DNA of 34,945 nt from an uncultured Collinsella sp. (GCA_902470915.1 CABRIB010000007.1:1-34945), one strand, 5' to 3'; positions 1 to 6,774 are shown, counted from the stretch's first letter. A program made the numbers and translations. Notes: generated by a model not told the origin, from the letters alone.

Positions 1-44
1 CACAAGGAGTATCGTCGGCAGCGTCAGATGTGTATAAGAGACAG
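1..44 (+). other. Nextera/Tn5 sequencing adaptor (artefact)
   Basis: This is synthetic sequence. Bases 4-11 are the i5 index AAGGAGTA, 12-25 are the read-1 adaptor TCGTCGGCAGCGTC, and 26-44 are the Tn5 mosaic end AGATGTGTATAAGAGACAG. The reverse complement of the same construct closes the contig. It should be trimmed, and nothing here should be read as a transposon or a gene. Confidence 0.98.
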
Positions 45-262
45 GTCTCGATCTGTAACAGTTAGAACCCATTTTCCGCTCAATCTGTTACAGATCGAGA
101 CATTCGATCTCCCTTAAGGGAAAATCTCAATCTGTAACAATAACTCGGCAAAATCGGTCCCAGATGTTACCGATTGTGACAAAGGGACCGCGCGGTTCGG
201 AAGTATCTCAATCTGTAACATCTAACCCACTTTTAACGGTCCAGTTGTTACAGACTTAGACA
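45..262. repeat. Array of three 57-bp palindromic units (six alternating half-sites)
   Basis: Three units each consist of TCTC(G/A)ATCTGTAACA, a 25-nt loop, and its inverted copy TGTTACnGAnTnnGA. Half-sites start at 46, 86, 125, 165, 206 and 246, so they alternate in orientation every 39-41 bp. Unit 1 is a perfect 17-bp inverted repeat (45-61 with 85-101); units 2 and 3 have two arm mismatches each. The 25-nt loops are related to one another (taac ... cggtcc in units 2 and 3), so the whole unit is the repeat. No ORF is supported here. It could be a dispersed intergenic repeat family or a multi-site protein-binding region; I do not recognise the family. Confidence 0.8.
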
Positions 263-277
263 AAACCGGTAGACAAC

Positions 278-314
278 AAAAGCGGCAACGCCCGTAATGG
301 ACGTTGCCGCTTTT
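278..314. terminator. Bidirectional intrinsic terminator
   Basis: A perfect 13-bp stem AAAAGCGGCAACG (278-290) / CGTTGCCGCTTTT (302-314) encloses an 11-nt loop, with A-tract and T-tract on the two sides, so it can work in both directions. It lies about 90 bp beyond the stop codon of the minus-strand DeoR-type gene and is probably the end of that operon. Confidence 0.85.
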
Positions 315-347
315 CTATTGAGAAAACTACTCGGTTTTCGTTACTAA

Positions 348-380
348 CCACCGCAGCGGGGACAGGCACCTTTGTGGTGG
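348..380. repeat. Small hairpin repeat with GGGGACAGGCACC loop
   Basis: CCACC at 348-352 pairs with GGTGG at 376-380 around a loop holding GGGGACAGGCACC. Read on the minus strand the loop is GGTGCCTGTCCCC, which resembles the loop motif of the hairpins at 2499-2679. It lies just beyond the DeoR-type gene. Confidence 0.5.
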
Positions 381-406
381 CTTTGGCTTTAGCCCGTCCC
401 CTGTTG

Positions 407-1153
407 TTAGACCGTGATGACGTTGTCCATCGACTGGTACTTGGCTGGCACCTCGCCCGCGGTAATAATCGTTGCGTCGCGGAAGTCCGCGAACTTGACG
501 GGCGCCACCATGCCGAATTTGCTGGCGTCCGAGATTACGAAGCGTTTGGCGGTATGGCGCATCGAGATACGCTTGACCTGCGCTTCCTCGATATCCGGTG
601 TGGTGAGACCTTGCTCGGCGGCGATGCCATTGGAACCCCAAAAACCGCAGTTGAAGTTATAGCGGTCCAGGGTTGCCAAGGCATCGGGACCGACGAGCGC
701 CTCGGTCTCGGGCTTGAGCTCGCCACCCAACACCACGGTGCGCATGCCGCGCAAAGCAAGGTGCTGAGCATGGAGCACGGAATCGGTCACATAGGTGACA
801 CCCTCAAGGCGCGGAAGATGCTCGATGAGCTTGAGCGTCGTCGAGCCCGAGTCGATGTATACAAAGCTCTCGGGCTCCACAAGCGCCGCCGCACGGGCGC
901 AGATACGCTCCTTGTCGTCGTTATGGAGGTCACTGCGCTCATTGAGCGTTAGGTCGCGCGTCACGTGCGCGCGCTCAAGACTCGTCGCTCCACCGTGGAC
1001 CTTGGCGATGCGGTGCGCTCGGTCGAGCGTCTGCAGGTCGCGTCGAATGGTGGACGCCGTCACGCCCAGGGTATCGGCAAGCTCTGGCACAGTAACCGAG
1101 CCAGCCCGCTGCACCATCGACACAATCGCGTTGAGCCTATCCTCCGCAAGCAT
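407..1153 (-). CDS. DeoR/GlpR-family transcriptional regulator
   Basis: A 248-residue protein, the usual DeoR-family length. The N-terminal winged helix-turn-helix is at about residues 5-58 (SVTVPELADTLGVTASTIRRD, then HGGA). The C-terminal sugar-phosphate sensor domain has DSGSTT (101-106), a VTDS motif, GSNGI (173-177) and TTPDIEEAQVKR. Family members usually repress carbohydrate genes and respond to a phosphorylated sugar. The ATG is preceded by GAGGAGG and begins 3 nt after the stop of the oxidoreductase gene, so the two are one operon and the regulator is probably autoregulatory. The effector cannot be told from sequence. The repeated TGCGCA sites upstream of the operon are its candidate operator. 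Confidence 0.9.
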   Translation of the reverse strand: MLAEDRLNAIVSMVQRAGSVTVPELADTLGVTASTIRRDLQTLDRAHRIAKVHGGATSLERAHVTRDLTLNERSDLHNDDKERICARAAALVEPESFVYIDSGSTTLKLIEHLPRLEGVTYVTDSVLHAQHLALRGMRTVVLGGELKPETEALVGPDALATLDRYNFNCGFWGSNGIAAEQGLTTPDIEEAQVKRISMRHTAKRFVISDASKFGMVAPVKFADFRDATIITAGEVPAKYQSMDNVITV

Positions 1154-1156
1154 TGC

Positions 1157-2236
1157 TTACTCCTCCTCGGGGTACACGACTCCCCAGTCGGCACGAAGCT
1201 TGGTCATAAGCTCCATAACGTCAGAAGCATAATCCAGCAGCTCGCGCTTGGAGTCGTCGCCGGCAACGGCCTGCTCAAGATCGGCCATCTCATAGCAAAG
1301 GGCGTAAGCCTCGGTGCCGGCGTGGACCTCCTCGCGGTGGCCGTCCGCAGTCCACACGATAGTCGCGTGATCGGCACGCGGATACTCGTTGACCTCGATA
1401 TAGCACTTGTCAAAGCTGATGACCGAGCGCTTGGGCTGCTTGGAGTGGAGCGTAAGGCTCACAACACCCAGCTGCTGCTCGGCATTACGGCAGACGATGC
1501 CGCCCGCCACGTCGACGCCGGTCTCACAGGTGTTGCCCAGCGAAACGACCTCGGCGGGCTGGCTTGCCATAAAGAGGCGCATGACAGACAGGGCATACAC
1601 GCCAATGTCGAGCATGGCGCCGCCGGCGAGACTACGGTTGTAGAACCGGTTGGTCAGGTCCCCGTACTCCTTATAGCTGCCAAAGTTGAGCTGAGCGAGG
1701 TTCATACGGCCAAAGTCGCCCGAATCCATGCGACGGCGCAGCTCCTGATACAGCGGCATGTGGAGCACCGTGGTGGCATCCATAAGAACCACGTTGTGCT
1801 CGTCGGCGATGGCACGGGCCTCGTCAAGCTCGGCGGAATTGAGGGTAATGGCCTTCTCGCAGAGCACGTGCTTGCCGGCGGCCAGCGCAGCACGCAGATA
1901 GGTGATATGCGTGTTGTGCGGCGTGGTGATATAGACGGCGTCGATGTCCGGATCGGCGTAGAGGTCCTCAACCATCTCGTACACCTTCTCGACGCCATAC
2001 TGCTCGGCAAAAGCCTGGGCTTTGGAAAGTGTACGGTTGGCGACACCCGCGAGCTTGCGGCCGGCCAGCGCGAGGGACTGGGCCATTTGGTTGGCGATAA
2101 CACCGCACCCGATCACTGCCCAGCGAAGCTCGGGAGCCGTAAAGATGTCGTTTGGGAACGGCTGATTCTGGACCGAGGCAAACGCCGCCTTTGAGGCTGC
2201 CTCGGCGTCGAGCGGAGCCTGTTTGGAATCTGCCAT
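1157..2236 (-). CDS. Gfo/Idh/MocA-family NAD(P)-dependent oxidoreductase
   Basis: A 359-residue protein with an N-terminal Rossmann fold: strand-loop-helix WAVIGCGVIA at 39-48 (GxGxxA nucleotide motif) and CEKAI at 126-130, holding the family's conserved EK pair and probable catalytic Lys128. The C-terminal alpha/beta sheet domain carries GGAMLDIGVY at 205-214, with the Asp and Tyr expected near the substrate. Family members oxidise or epimerise sugars, inositols or related polyols. The first about 35 residues are an extra polar leader before the fold. The ATG has CAGGAGG six bases upstream; an in-frame ATG at 2255 lacks such a site. First gene of the operon with the DeoR-type regulator. The substrate is unknown. 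Confidence 0.88.
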   Translation of the reverse strand: MADSKQAPLDAEAASKAAFASVQNQPFPNDIFTAPELRWAVIGCGVIANQMAQSLALAGRKLAGVANRTLSKAQAFAEQYGVEKVYEMVEDLYADPDIDAVYITTPHNTHITYLRAALAAGKHVLCEKAITLNSAELDEARAIADEHNVVLMDATTVLHMPLYQELRRRMDSGDFGRMNLAQLNFGSYKEYGDLTNRFYNRSLAGGAMLDIGVYALSVMRLFMASQPAEVVSLGNTCETGVDVAGGIVCRNAEQQLGVVSLTLHSKQPKRSVISFDKCYIEVNEYPRADHATIVWTADGHREEVHAGTEAYALCYEMADLEQAVAGDDSKRELLDYASDVMELMTKLRADWGVVYPEEE

Positions 2237-2368
2237 GATGTGCCTCCTGAGTCATCGGAAGTCCTTCATTTCAAACAACCCTATAGTCGCACAATTGCGC
2301 GCGTATCTGCTCGTGTTTGCGTATTTATTTGCTTGTCGGTCATTATTTAGCCATAGTTGGCAGATGTT

Positions 2369-2416
2369 TGCGCAGTTATGCGCATTGTCGCGCAAAACCA
2401 TGCGCATAAATGCGCA
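2369..2416. promoter_or_regulatory. Helically phased TGCGCA cluster (candidate operator)
   Basis: The palindromic hexamer TGCGCA occurs at 2369, 2379, 2401 and 2411, with a CGCGCA variant at 2389. Start-to-start spacings are 10, 10, 12 and 10 bp, close to one DNA turn, so the sites face one side of the helix. The cluster lies about 130-180 bp upstream of the oxidoreductase/DeoR operon. DeoR-family proteins often bind repeated sites, so this is a reasonable but unproven operator. The rest of 2237-2498 shows no gene. Confidence 0.5.
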
Positions 2417-2498
2417 TGCGACAATCCTTGTGAAACATATAGGGGCGGAGCACCAAAGCCCTAAAGACAGAGCCAGCTGTATTACTTCACCCCTCCGG

Positions 2499-2679
2499 GG
2501 GCACCAGACATCAAAGGACTGTCCCTAGGTGCCGCTTTCGTTGAAGCCTATCCCAGATGGCCAGATATACAGATCTAAAGACCGTCCCTATCAACTAGTC
2601 GTTTAAGAACATCCCAAACGACTAGTCGTTTGATGCCGGCATTTCAACAGCACTCATTTAAGCCTGTCCCCAATGAGTG
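2499..2679. repeat. Cluster of hairpins with an AAGnnnnTCCC-like loop
   Basis: Several small inverted repeats carry a related loop. ACTAGTCGTTT (2594-2604) pairs with AAACGACTAGT (2616-2626) around AAGAACATCCC. CACTCATT (2651-2658) pairs with AATGAGTG (2672-2679) around TAAGCCTGTCCCC. Variants AAGGACTGTCCC, GAAGCCTATCCC and AAAGACCGTCCC lie between about 2510 and 2590, the first enclosed by GGCACC/GGTGCC. The stems differ while the loop motif persists. It lies between the ribosomal operon terminator and the DeoR operon; no coding gene is supported in 2237-2688. Confidence 0.55.
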
Positions 2680-2688
2680 GGGATAGAA

Positions 2689-2720
2689 AAAGGCCCGGGT
2701 GCCGTGGCATCCGGGCCTTT
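2689..2720 (-). terminator. Terminator of the rplC-rplX operon
   Basis: AAAGGCCCGGGTGC pairs with GCATCCGGGCCTTT around a four-base loop. On the minus strand the hairpin is followed by a T-rich tail (CCTTTTTCTATC). It starts 26 nt after the rplX stop and ends the ribosomal protein operon, so the usual downstream genes (rplE, rpsN, rpsH and others) do not follow here. Confidence 0.9.
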
Positions 2721-2746
2721 GCTAGCAACTTAATGTTGCGGGCAGC

Positions 2747-3052
2747 TTAGAACTTGTGGCCGCACTTCTTGCAGACGCGCAGCTTGTTCTTGCCGTCCTT
2801 CTCGTGACCGACGCGGGTAACCTTACCGCACTCGGGACAAACGAGATTGACGTTGGAGGCGTCGATGGGAGCCTCCTGCGAAACGATGCCGCCCTGCTGG
2901 TTGGCAGCGTTGGGCTTGACGGCCTTCTTGACGACCGAAACGCCCTCGACAACGACCTTGTTCTCGGCGGGGAGAGCACGCAGGATAACGCCCTGCTTGC
3001 CGCGATCCTTACCAGAGAGAACCTGGACCTTATCGCCCTTCTTGATATACAT
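2747..3052 (-). CDS. rplX: 50S ribosomal protein L24 (uL24)
   Basis: A 101-residue protein. The N-terminal KOW segment (residues 3-30, KKGDKVQVLSGKDRGKQGVI) binds 23S rRNA, where L24 acts as an early assembly initiator. The C-terminal half carries two CxxC pairs (C72/C75 and C94/C97) forming a likely zinc ribbon, a variant seen in many Gram-positive L24 proteins. The start ATG follows an AGGGGAGAT-type site. It is the last gene of the operon, 13 nt after rplN, and a strong terminator follows directly. In most bacteria rplE comes next; here it does not. Confidence 0.97.
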   Translation of the reverse strand: MYIKKGDKVQVLSGKDRGKQGVILRALPAENKVVVEGVSVVKKAVKPNAANQQGGIVSQEAPIDASNVNLVCPECGKVTRVGHEKDGKNKLRVCKKCGHKF

Positions 3053-3065
3053 ATATCTCCCCTAA

Positions 3066-3434
3066 CTACAGGGTCTCGGGAGCGAGCGAGACGATCTTCA
3101 TGTACTTCTTGTCACGAAGCTCGCGAGCGACGGGCCCGAAGATACGGGTACCGACGGGCGAACCATCGTTGTTGATGACAACGCAGGCGTTCTCATCAAA
3201 GCGAATGTAGGAGCCATCCTTGCGGCGGATCTCCTTAACGGTGCGAACGACGACGCAACGGACAACGTCCTTCTTCTTGACGTTGGCGCCAGGGGTAGCC
3301 TCCTGGACAGCACCGATGAACACATCGCCGATGCCTGCATAACGACGCTTGGAACCGCCAAGCACCTTGATGCAGCGAATCTTGCGAGCGCCGGAGTTGT
3401 CGGCGACGTTCAGCATTGTTTGCATCTGAATCAT
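3066..3434 (-). CDS. rplN: 50S ribosomal protein L14 (uL14)
   Basis: A 122-residue protein, the standard L14 length, matching from the first residues (MIQMQTMLNVADNSGA) to the C-terminal RELRDKKYMKIVSLAPE. L14 forms inter-subunit bridges with 16S rRNA beside L19. The ATG has a GGAGGAACATCTACC leader, a strong ribosome-binding site. It is separated from rpsQ by 118 nt, an unusual gap in this tightly packed operon; that gap falls where the S10 and spc operons separate in Escherichia coli and it looks structured. Confidence 0.97.
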   Translation of the reverse strand: MIQMQTMLNVADNSGARKIRCIKVLGGSKRRYAGIGDVFIGAVQEATPGANVKKKDVVRCVVVRTVKEIRRKDGSYIRFDENACVVINNDGSPVGTRIFGPVARELRDKKYMKIVSLAPETL

Positions 3435-3459
3435 GGTAGATGTTCCTCCGAACTAAGAA

Positions 3460-3525
3460 CCGAAGAGAGGTGCGCAGCCTTTATGCGGCCCGTGGTATGC
3501 AAGCCAGGCATACGCACATCTTCGG
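3460..3525 (-). ncRNA. Candidate structured leader RNA in the rpsQ-rplN gap
   Basis: Within the 118-nt gap the transcript can form a closed multi-branch fold: outer stem of 3460-3466 with 3519-3525 (CCGAAGA/TCTTCGG, 7 bp), second stem 3470-3474 with 3513-3517 (GTGCG/CGCAC, sharing one base with the next), a hairpin 3495-3500 with 3508-3513 (GTATGC/GCATAC), and a small one near 3477-3489. It ends about 25 nt before the rplN start. It may be a ribosomal-protein autoregulatory site or a processing site. No homologue was available for comparison, so the fold rests on complementarity alone. Confidence 0.4.
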
Positions 3526-3552
3526 AAACGTACAAGTCGTAAGAGCGACTGC

Positions 3553-3813
3553 TTATTTAGCGCGCTCGACGACCTCGATGAGGCGCCAACGCTTCATCTT
3601 GGACATAGGACGGGTCTCCATAACGCGGACGGTATCGCCCACGCCAGCCGTGCACTCCTCGTCGTGAGCGTGCAGCTTCTTGGAGCTGGTCATCATCTTG
3701 CCGTACTTGGGGTGACGCTTGCGCTCGGTGATGGTGACAACAATGGTCTTGGCACCGGAGACAGAGGTAACGACACCCGTACGGACCTTACGCGAGTTAC
3801 GCGAATCAGTCAT
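3553..3813 (-). CDS. rpsQ: 30S ribosomal protein S17 (uS17)
   Basis: An 86-residue S17 with the OB-fold core: RKVRTGVVTSVSGAKTIVV, then ERKRHPKYGKMM, HDEECTAGVGDTVRVMETRP and SKMKRWRLIEVVERAK. It binds helices 7 and 11 of 16S rRNA early in small-subunit assembly. The start is 16 nt after rpmC, with an AAGGAGA site. The 118-nt structured gap to rplN follows its stop. Confidence 0.97.
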   Translation of the reverse strand: MTDSRNSRKVRTGVVTSVSGAKTIVVTITERKRHPKYGKMMTSSKKLHAHDEECTAGVGDTVRVMETRPMSKMKRWRLIEVVERAK

Positions 3814-3829
3814 GTTCTCTCCTTAGGTC

Positions 3830-4045
3830 CTACTCGGCGACAGCGGACTTCTCCGCTGCGATCTCGCGGGCGCGCTGCTCCGTGAGGACGCGAGCGATGT
3901 CCTTCTTCACGGTGTTGACGCGAGCGGTGTTGTCCAGCTGGCTGGTAGCCATCTGGAAACGAAGGTTAAAGAGCTCGGCGCGCATTTCCTTCAGCTTCTC
4001 AACGAGCTGAGCGTCCGAGAGCTCACGAATCTCTGCGGGCTTCAT
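3830..4045 (-). CDS. rpmC: 50S ribosomal protein L29 (uL29)
   Basis: A 71-residue two-helix protein with the L29 signature: MKPAEIRELSDAQLVEKLKE, then ELFNLRFQMATSQLDNTARV and the basic segment VKKDIARVLTEQR. L29 sits at the peptide exit near L23 and is part of the docking site for trigger factor and SRP. A short Ala/Glu tail (EIAAEKSAVAE) follows the core. Its ATG overlaps the rplP stop by one base (TAATG), which suggests translational coupling. Confidence 0.96.
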   Translation of the reverse strand: MKPAEIRELSDAQLVEKLKEMRAELFNLRFQMATSQLDNTARVNTVKKDIARVLTEQRAREIAAEKSAVAE

Positions 4046-4548
4046 TAGTTCTCCTCCTTGGCGGCGGCGGCGTCCTCAGCAGCCCACTTGGCCTCGAGAG
4101 CGGCCTCCTCAGCCATCTCCTTCTCGATGCGCTGCTCAGCGTTCTTGGCAGCAACAATCTTGGTCTTGATGGGGAGCTTGTGCTGCGCAAGACGCAGAGC
4201 CTCGCGAGCGACCTCCTCGGGAACACCCTTGACCTCGAACATGATGCGGCCGGGCTTGACGACGGCCACCCACTCCTCGGGGTTACCCTTACCAGAACCC
4301 ATGCGAGTCTCGGCAGGCTTCTTGGTGATGGGCTTATCGGGGAAGATCGTGATGTAGACACGACCGCCACGCTTCATGTAGCGGGTCATGGCAATACGAG
4401 CGGCCTCGATCTGACGGTTGGTGATCCAATGGGCCTCGAGAGCCTGGATACCAAACTCGCCGAAATGCAGCTCGGTATTACCCTTGGCCTGGCCCTTCAT
4501 GGAGCCACGCTGCACCTTGCGGTGAAGAATACGCTTAGGGGCAAGCAC
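4045..4548 (-). CDS. rplP: 50S ribosomal protein L16 (uL16) with acidic C-terminal extension
   Basis: A 167-residue protein. Residues 1-137 are an ordinary L16 (MLAPKRILHRKVQRG, GRVYITIFPDKPITKKPAETRMGSGKG, PIKTKI). L16 lines the tRNA-binding groove near the peptidyl transferase centre. The remaining about 30 residues are an added alanine- and glutamate-rich helix (EKEMAEEAALEAKWAAEDAA), longer than the usual 137-145 residue family members. The same trait, milder, is seen in the neighbouring L29. It overlaps rpsC by one base and rpmC by one base, so the three genes are translationally coupled. Confidence 0.97.
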   Translation of the reverse strand: MLAPKRILHRKVQRGSMKGQAKGNTELHFGEFGIQALEAHWITNRQIEAARIAMTRYMKRGGRVYITIFPDKPITKKPAETRMGSGKGNPEEWVAVVKPGRIMFEVKGVPEEVAREALRLAQHKLPIKTKIVAAKNAEQRIEKEMAEEAALEAKWAAEDAAAAKEEN

Positions 4549-5258
4549 TACTGACCCCTCCTCTCGGAGTTACGACGACGAGGACGGGAAGAGCCCTCGA
4601 GTGCAGGGTTGGGAACAGGCTGGCCCGGGAGCTTCTCGCCCAGGTAGATCCAGACCTTCACGCCGCAAGCGCCCATGGTGGTGCTGGCGACAGCCGTGCC
4701 GTAGTCGATCTTGGCACGGAGGGTGTGCAGAGGCACGCGACCCTCGCGGTACCACTCACGACGGCCCATCTCGGCACCGCCGAGACGACCGGAGCACTGG
4801 ATACGGATGCCCTTAGCGCCGGCCTTGCGGGCGGACTGGACAGCCTTGCGCATAGCGCGACGGAAGGCAACGCGGCCCTCGAGCTGCTCGGCGATAGACT
4901 GAGCAACGAGGTTGGCGTCGAGCTCAGGGCGCTTGATCTCGACAACGTCGACGGAGAGCTGGCCCTTGGAGACGCCAGCGACCTTCTCGAGCTCGGTGCG
5001 GAGGGTATCGATCTCGGCACCCTTCTTACCGATGACAACGCCGGGGCGAGCGGTGAGGATGATGACCTTCACCTTGTCGCCAGCGCGCTCGATCTCGACG
5101 CGGGAGACAGCTGCGCGGGAAAGACGCTTCTCGAGGTACTTGCGGATCTCGAGATCGTTACCGAGGGTCTTAGCGTAATCCTTCTCTGCGAACCAGCGGG
5201 AGCGCCAGTTCTCGGTAATGCCAAGACGGAAGCCGGTGGGGTAGACTTTCTGACCCAT
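4548..5258 (-). CDS. rpsC: 30S ribosomal protein S3 (uS3)
   Basis: A 236-residue S3. The N-terminal domain begins MGQKVYPTGFRLGITENWRS. The KH domain carries the GxxG loop in PGVVIGKKGAEI (about residues 72-83). The C-terminal domain has GRLGGAEMGRREWYREGRVP and IDYGTAVASTTMGACGVKVW. S3 sits at the mRNA entry channel and contributes to helicase activity with S4 and S5. The basic tail (SSRPRRRNSERRGQ) is typical of high-GC Gram-positives. It starts 6 nt after rplV with an AAAGGAGG-type site. Confidence 0.97.
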   Translation of the reverse strand: MGQKVYPTGFRLGITENWRSRWFAEKDYAKTLGNDLEIRKYLEKRLSRAAVSRVEIERAGDKVKVIILTARPGVVIGKKGAEIDTLRTELEKVAGVSKGQLSVDVVEIKRPELDANLVAQSIAEQLEGRVAFRRAMRKAVQSARKAGAKGIRIQCSGRLGGAEMGRREWYREGRVPLHTLRAKIDYGTAVASTTMGACGVKVWIYLGEKLPGQPVPNPALEGSSRPRRRNSERRGQ

Positions 5259-5264
5259 ACAGCT

Positions 5265-5636
5265 TTACGCCTCCTTTCGAGGAGCAACGACGACGGTGAT
5301 GTGGGAAGTACGCTTCAGAATGCGAGAAGCGGAACCCTTGGCGCGGGGACGGATGCGCTTAAGCGTCGGACCCTCGTCAACATAGGCAGCGGCGACAACC
5401 AGGTTGTCGGCACGCAGACCGTTGTTGTTCTCGGCGTTCGCAACGGCGGAACGGAGAACCTTCTCGACATCCACAGCGACAGCGCGGTCGCAGAAGTGGA
5501 GGATGTCGAAGGCCTGAGCGACAGGCTTGCGGCGGATCAGATCGACCACCAGGCGGGCCTTGCTGGGGGAAACACGCACGTACTTAGCGACGGCGCGAAC
5601 CTCGGTGGCCTCAGTTTCAATAGACTTAGTTGCCAT
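5265..5636 (-). CDS. rplV: 50S ribosomal protein L22 (uL22)
   Basis: A 123-residue L22. The globular part (VRAVAKYVRVSPSKARLVVD, RAVAVDVEKVLRSAVANAENN) is followed by the long beta-hairpin (EGPTLKRIRPRAKGSASRIL) that lines the exit tunnel, the region where macrolide-resistance changes arise in other species. The hairpin looks ordinary. The ATG lies 14 nt after the rpsS stop. The order rpsS-rplV-rpsC is the canonical S10-operon order. Confidence 0.97.
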   Translation of the reverse strand: MATKSIETEATEVRAVAKYVRVSPSKARLVVDLIRRKPVAQAFDILHFCDRAVAVDVEKVLRSAVANAENNNGLRADNLVVAAAYVDEGPTLKRIRPRAKGSASRILKRTSHITVVVAPRKEA

Positions 5637-5650
5637 TTACGGTTAACCCC

Positions 5651-5911
5651 CTATTTGGCCTTGTGGCCACGGAACGTACGAGTCGGCGCGAACTCGCCGA
5701 GCTTGTGACCAACCATGGACTCGGTAACATACACGGGCACATGCTTGCGGCCGTCGTGGACGGCGATGGTGTGACCAACCATCTCGGGGAAGATGGTGGA
5801 CGCGCGGGACCAGGTCTTCACGACGTCCTTCTTGCCAGCCTCGTTCATCGCGGTGATACGCGAGAGAAGGCGAGTCTCCACGAACGGGCCCTTTTTGAGA
5901 CTTCTGCTCAT
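5651..5911 (-). CDS. rpsS: 30S ribosomal protein S19 (uS19)
   Basis: An 86-residue S19 with MSRSLKKGPFVETRLLSRI, then KTWSRASTIFPEMVGHTIAV, HDGRKHVPVYVTESMVGHKL and GEFAPTRTFRGHKAK. It sits in the head of the small subunit with S13. The start follows AGGAGA. It lies 32 nt downstream of rplB. Length and sequence are wholly ordinary. Confidence 0.97.
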   Translation of the reverse strand: MSRSLKKGPFVETRLLSRITAMNEAGKKDVVKTWSRASTIFPEMVGHTIAVHDGRKHVPVYVTESMVGHKLGEFAPTRTFRGHKAK

Positions 5912-5943
5912 AAGTGCTTTCTCCTAAAACTCGGTATCCGAAA

Positions 5944-6774
5944 TTACTTCTTACGGCGACGAATGATGTGCTGGTTCGAGACCTTCTTCTTCTTGCGCGT
6001 ACGAAGGCCCTTCGTCGGCTTACCCCAGGGGGTAACAGAGGGACGACCAGAGGTGTGGTTCTTGCCCTCGCCACCGCCGTGCGGGTGGTCGACAGGGTTC
6101 ATGACGGTACCGCGGACGGTCGGGCGCACGTTCATGTGACGCTTACGGCCGGCCTTGCCGATGACGATGTTGGAGTGATCGGCGTTGCCGACCTCACCGA
6201 CGGTGGCGCGGCAGGTAACGAGGATTCGGCGCATCTCGGAGGAAGGCATACGGACGATGGCGTACTTGCCCTCCTTACCCATCAGCTGGCAGGAGTTACC
6301 GGCGGAACGGGCGATAGCAGCGCCCTTGCCCGGCTGGAACTCAACGGCGTGGATGAGCGTACCGACGGGGATGTCGGCGAGGGGCAGAGTGTTGCCCGGC
6401 TTGATGTCGGCGTCAGAACCGGACATGATGGTCTGACCGACCTCGAGGCCCTTGGGGGCCAGGATGTAGCGCTTCTCACCGTCAGCGTAGTGCAGCAGAG
6501 CGATGCGAGCGGAACGGTTCGGATCGTACTCGATCGTGGCAACCTTGGCGGGCACGCCGTCCTTGTTGCGCTTGAAGTCGATCACGCGGTAACGACGCTT
6601 CACGCCGCCGCCCTGGTGGCGGGTGGTGATGCGGCCGTTGTTGTTACGACCGGCCTTCTTGGGCAGGGGCTCGAGAAGAGACTTCTCGGGCTTGGTGCAG
6701 GTGATCTCGGAGAAATCGGAGATCGTCTGCCAACGCCTACCAGCGGAGGTCGGCTTAAGGTGCTTTACAGCCAT
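5944..6774 (-). CDS. rplB: 50S ribosomal protein L2 (uL2)
   Basis: A 276-residue L2, beginning MAVKHLKPTSAGRRWQTISD. I chose the ATG at 6774 because it matches the family N-terminus and has GAAAGGGA upstream; the reading frame stays open another 25 codons without homology. The C-terminal part has NPVDHPHGGGEGKNHTSGRP, with the conserved histidine (HPHGGGEG) near the peptidyl transferase centre, and the basic tail RTRKKKKVSNQHIIRRRKK. L2 is needed for subunit joining and peptide-bond formation. Unlike its neighbours it is preceded by a 179-nt gap that holds a hairpin and a strong -10-like sequence, so it may have its own promoter. Confidence 0.97.
   Translation of the reverse strand: MAVKHLKPTSAGRRWQTISDFSEITCTKPEKSLLEPLPKKAGRNNNGRITTRHQGGGVKRRYRVIDFKRNKDGVPAKVATIEYDPNRSARIALLHYADGEKRYILAPKGLEVGQTIMSGSDADIKPGNTLPLADIPVGTLIHAVEFQPGKGAAIARSAGNSCQLMGKEGKYAIVRMPSSEMRRILVTCRATVGEVGNADHSNIVIGKAGRKRHMNVRPTVRGTVMNPVDHPHGGGEGKNHTSGRPSVTPWGKPTKGLRTRKKKKVSNQHIIRRRKK

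Noticed and set aside
1..44. Transposon ends (Tn5 mosaic ends at both contig termini)
   Set aside because: They are part of a complete Illumina Nextera adaptor with index, so they come from library preparation.
45..262. CRISPR array
   Set aside because: Repeats alternate in orientation, are only 15-17 bp, and the loops are related to each other rather than unique spacers. No cas genes are present.
2223..2528. 101-residue plus-strand ORF in the 2237-2746 gap
   Set aside because: No ribosome-binding site, no recognisable domain, and it overlaps the DeoR operon leader and repeats.
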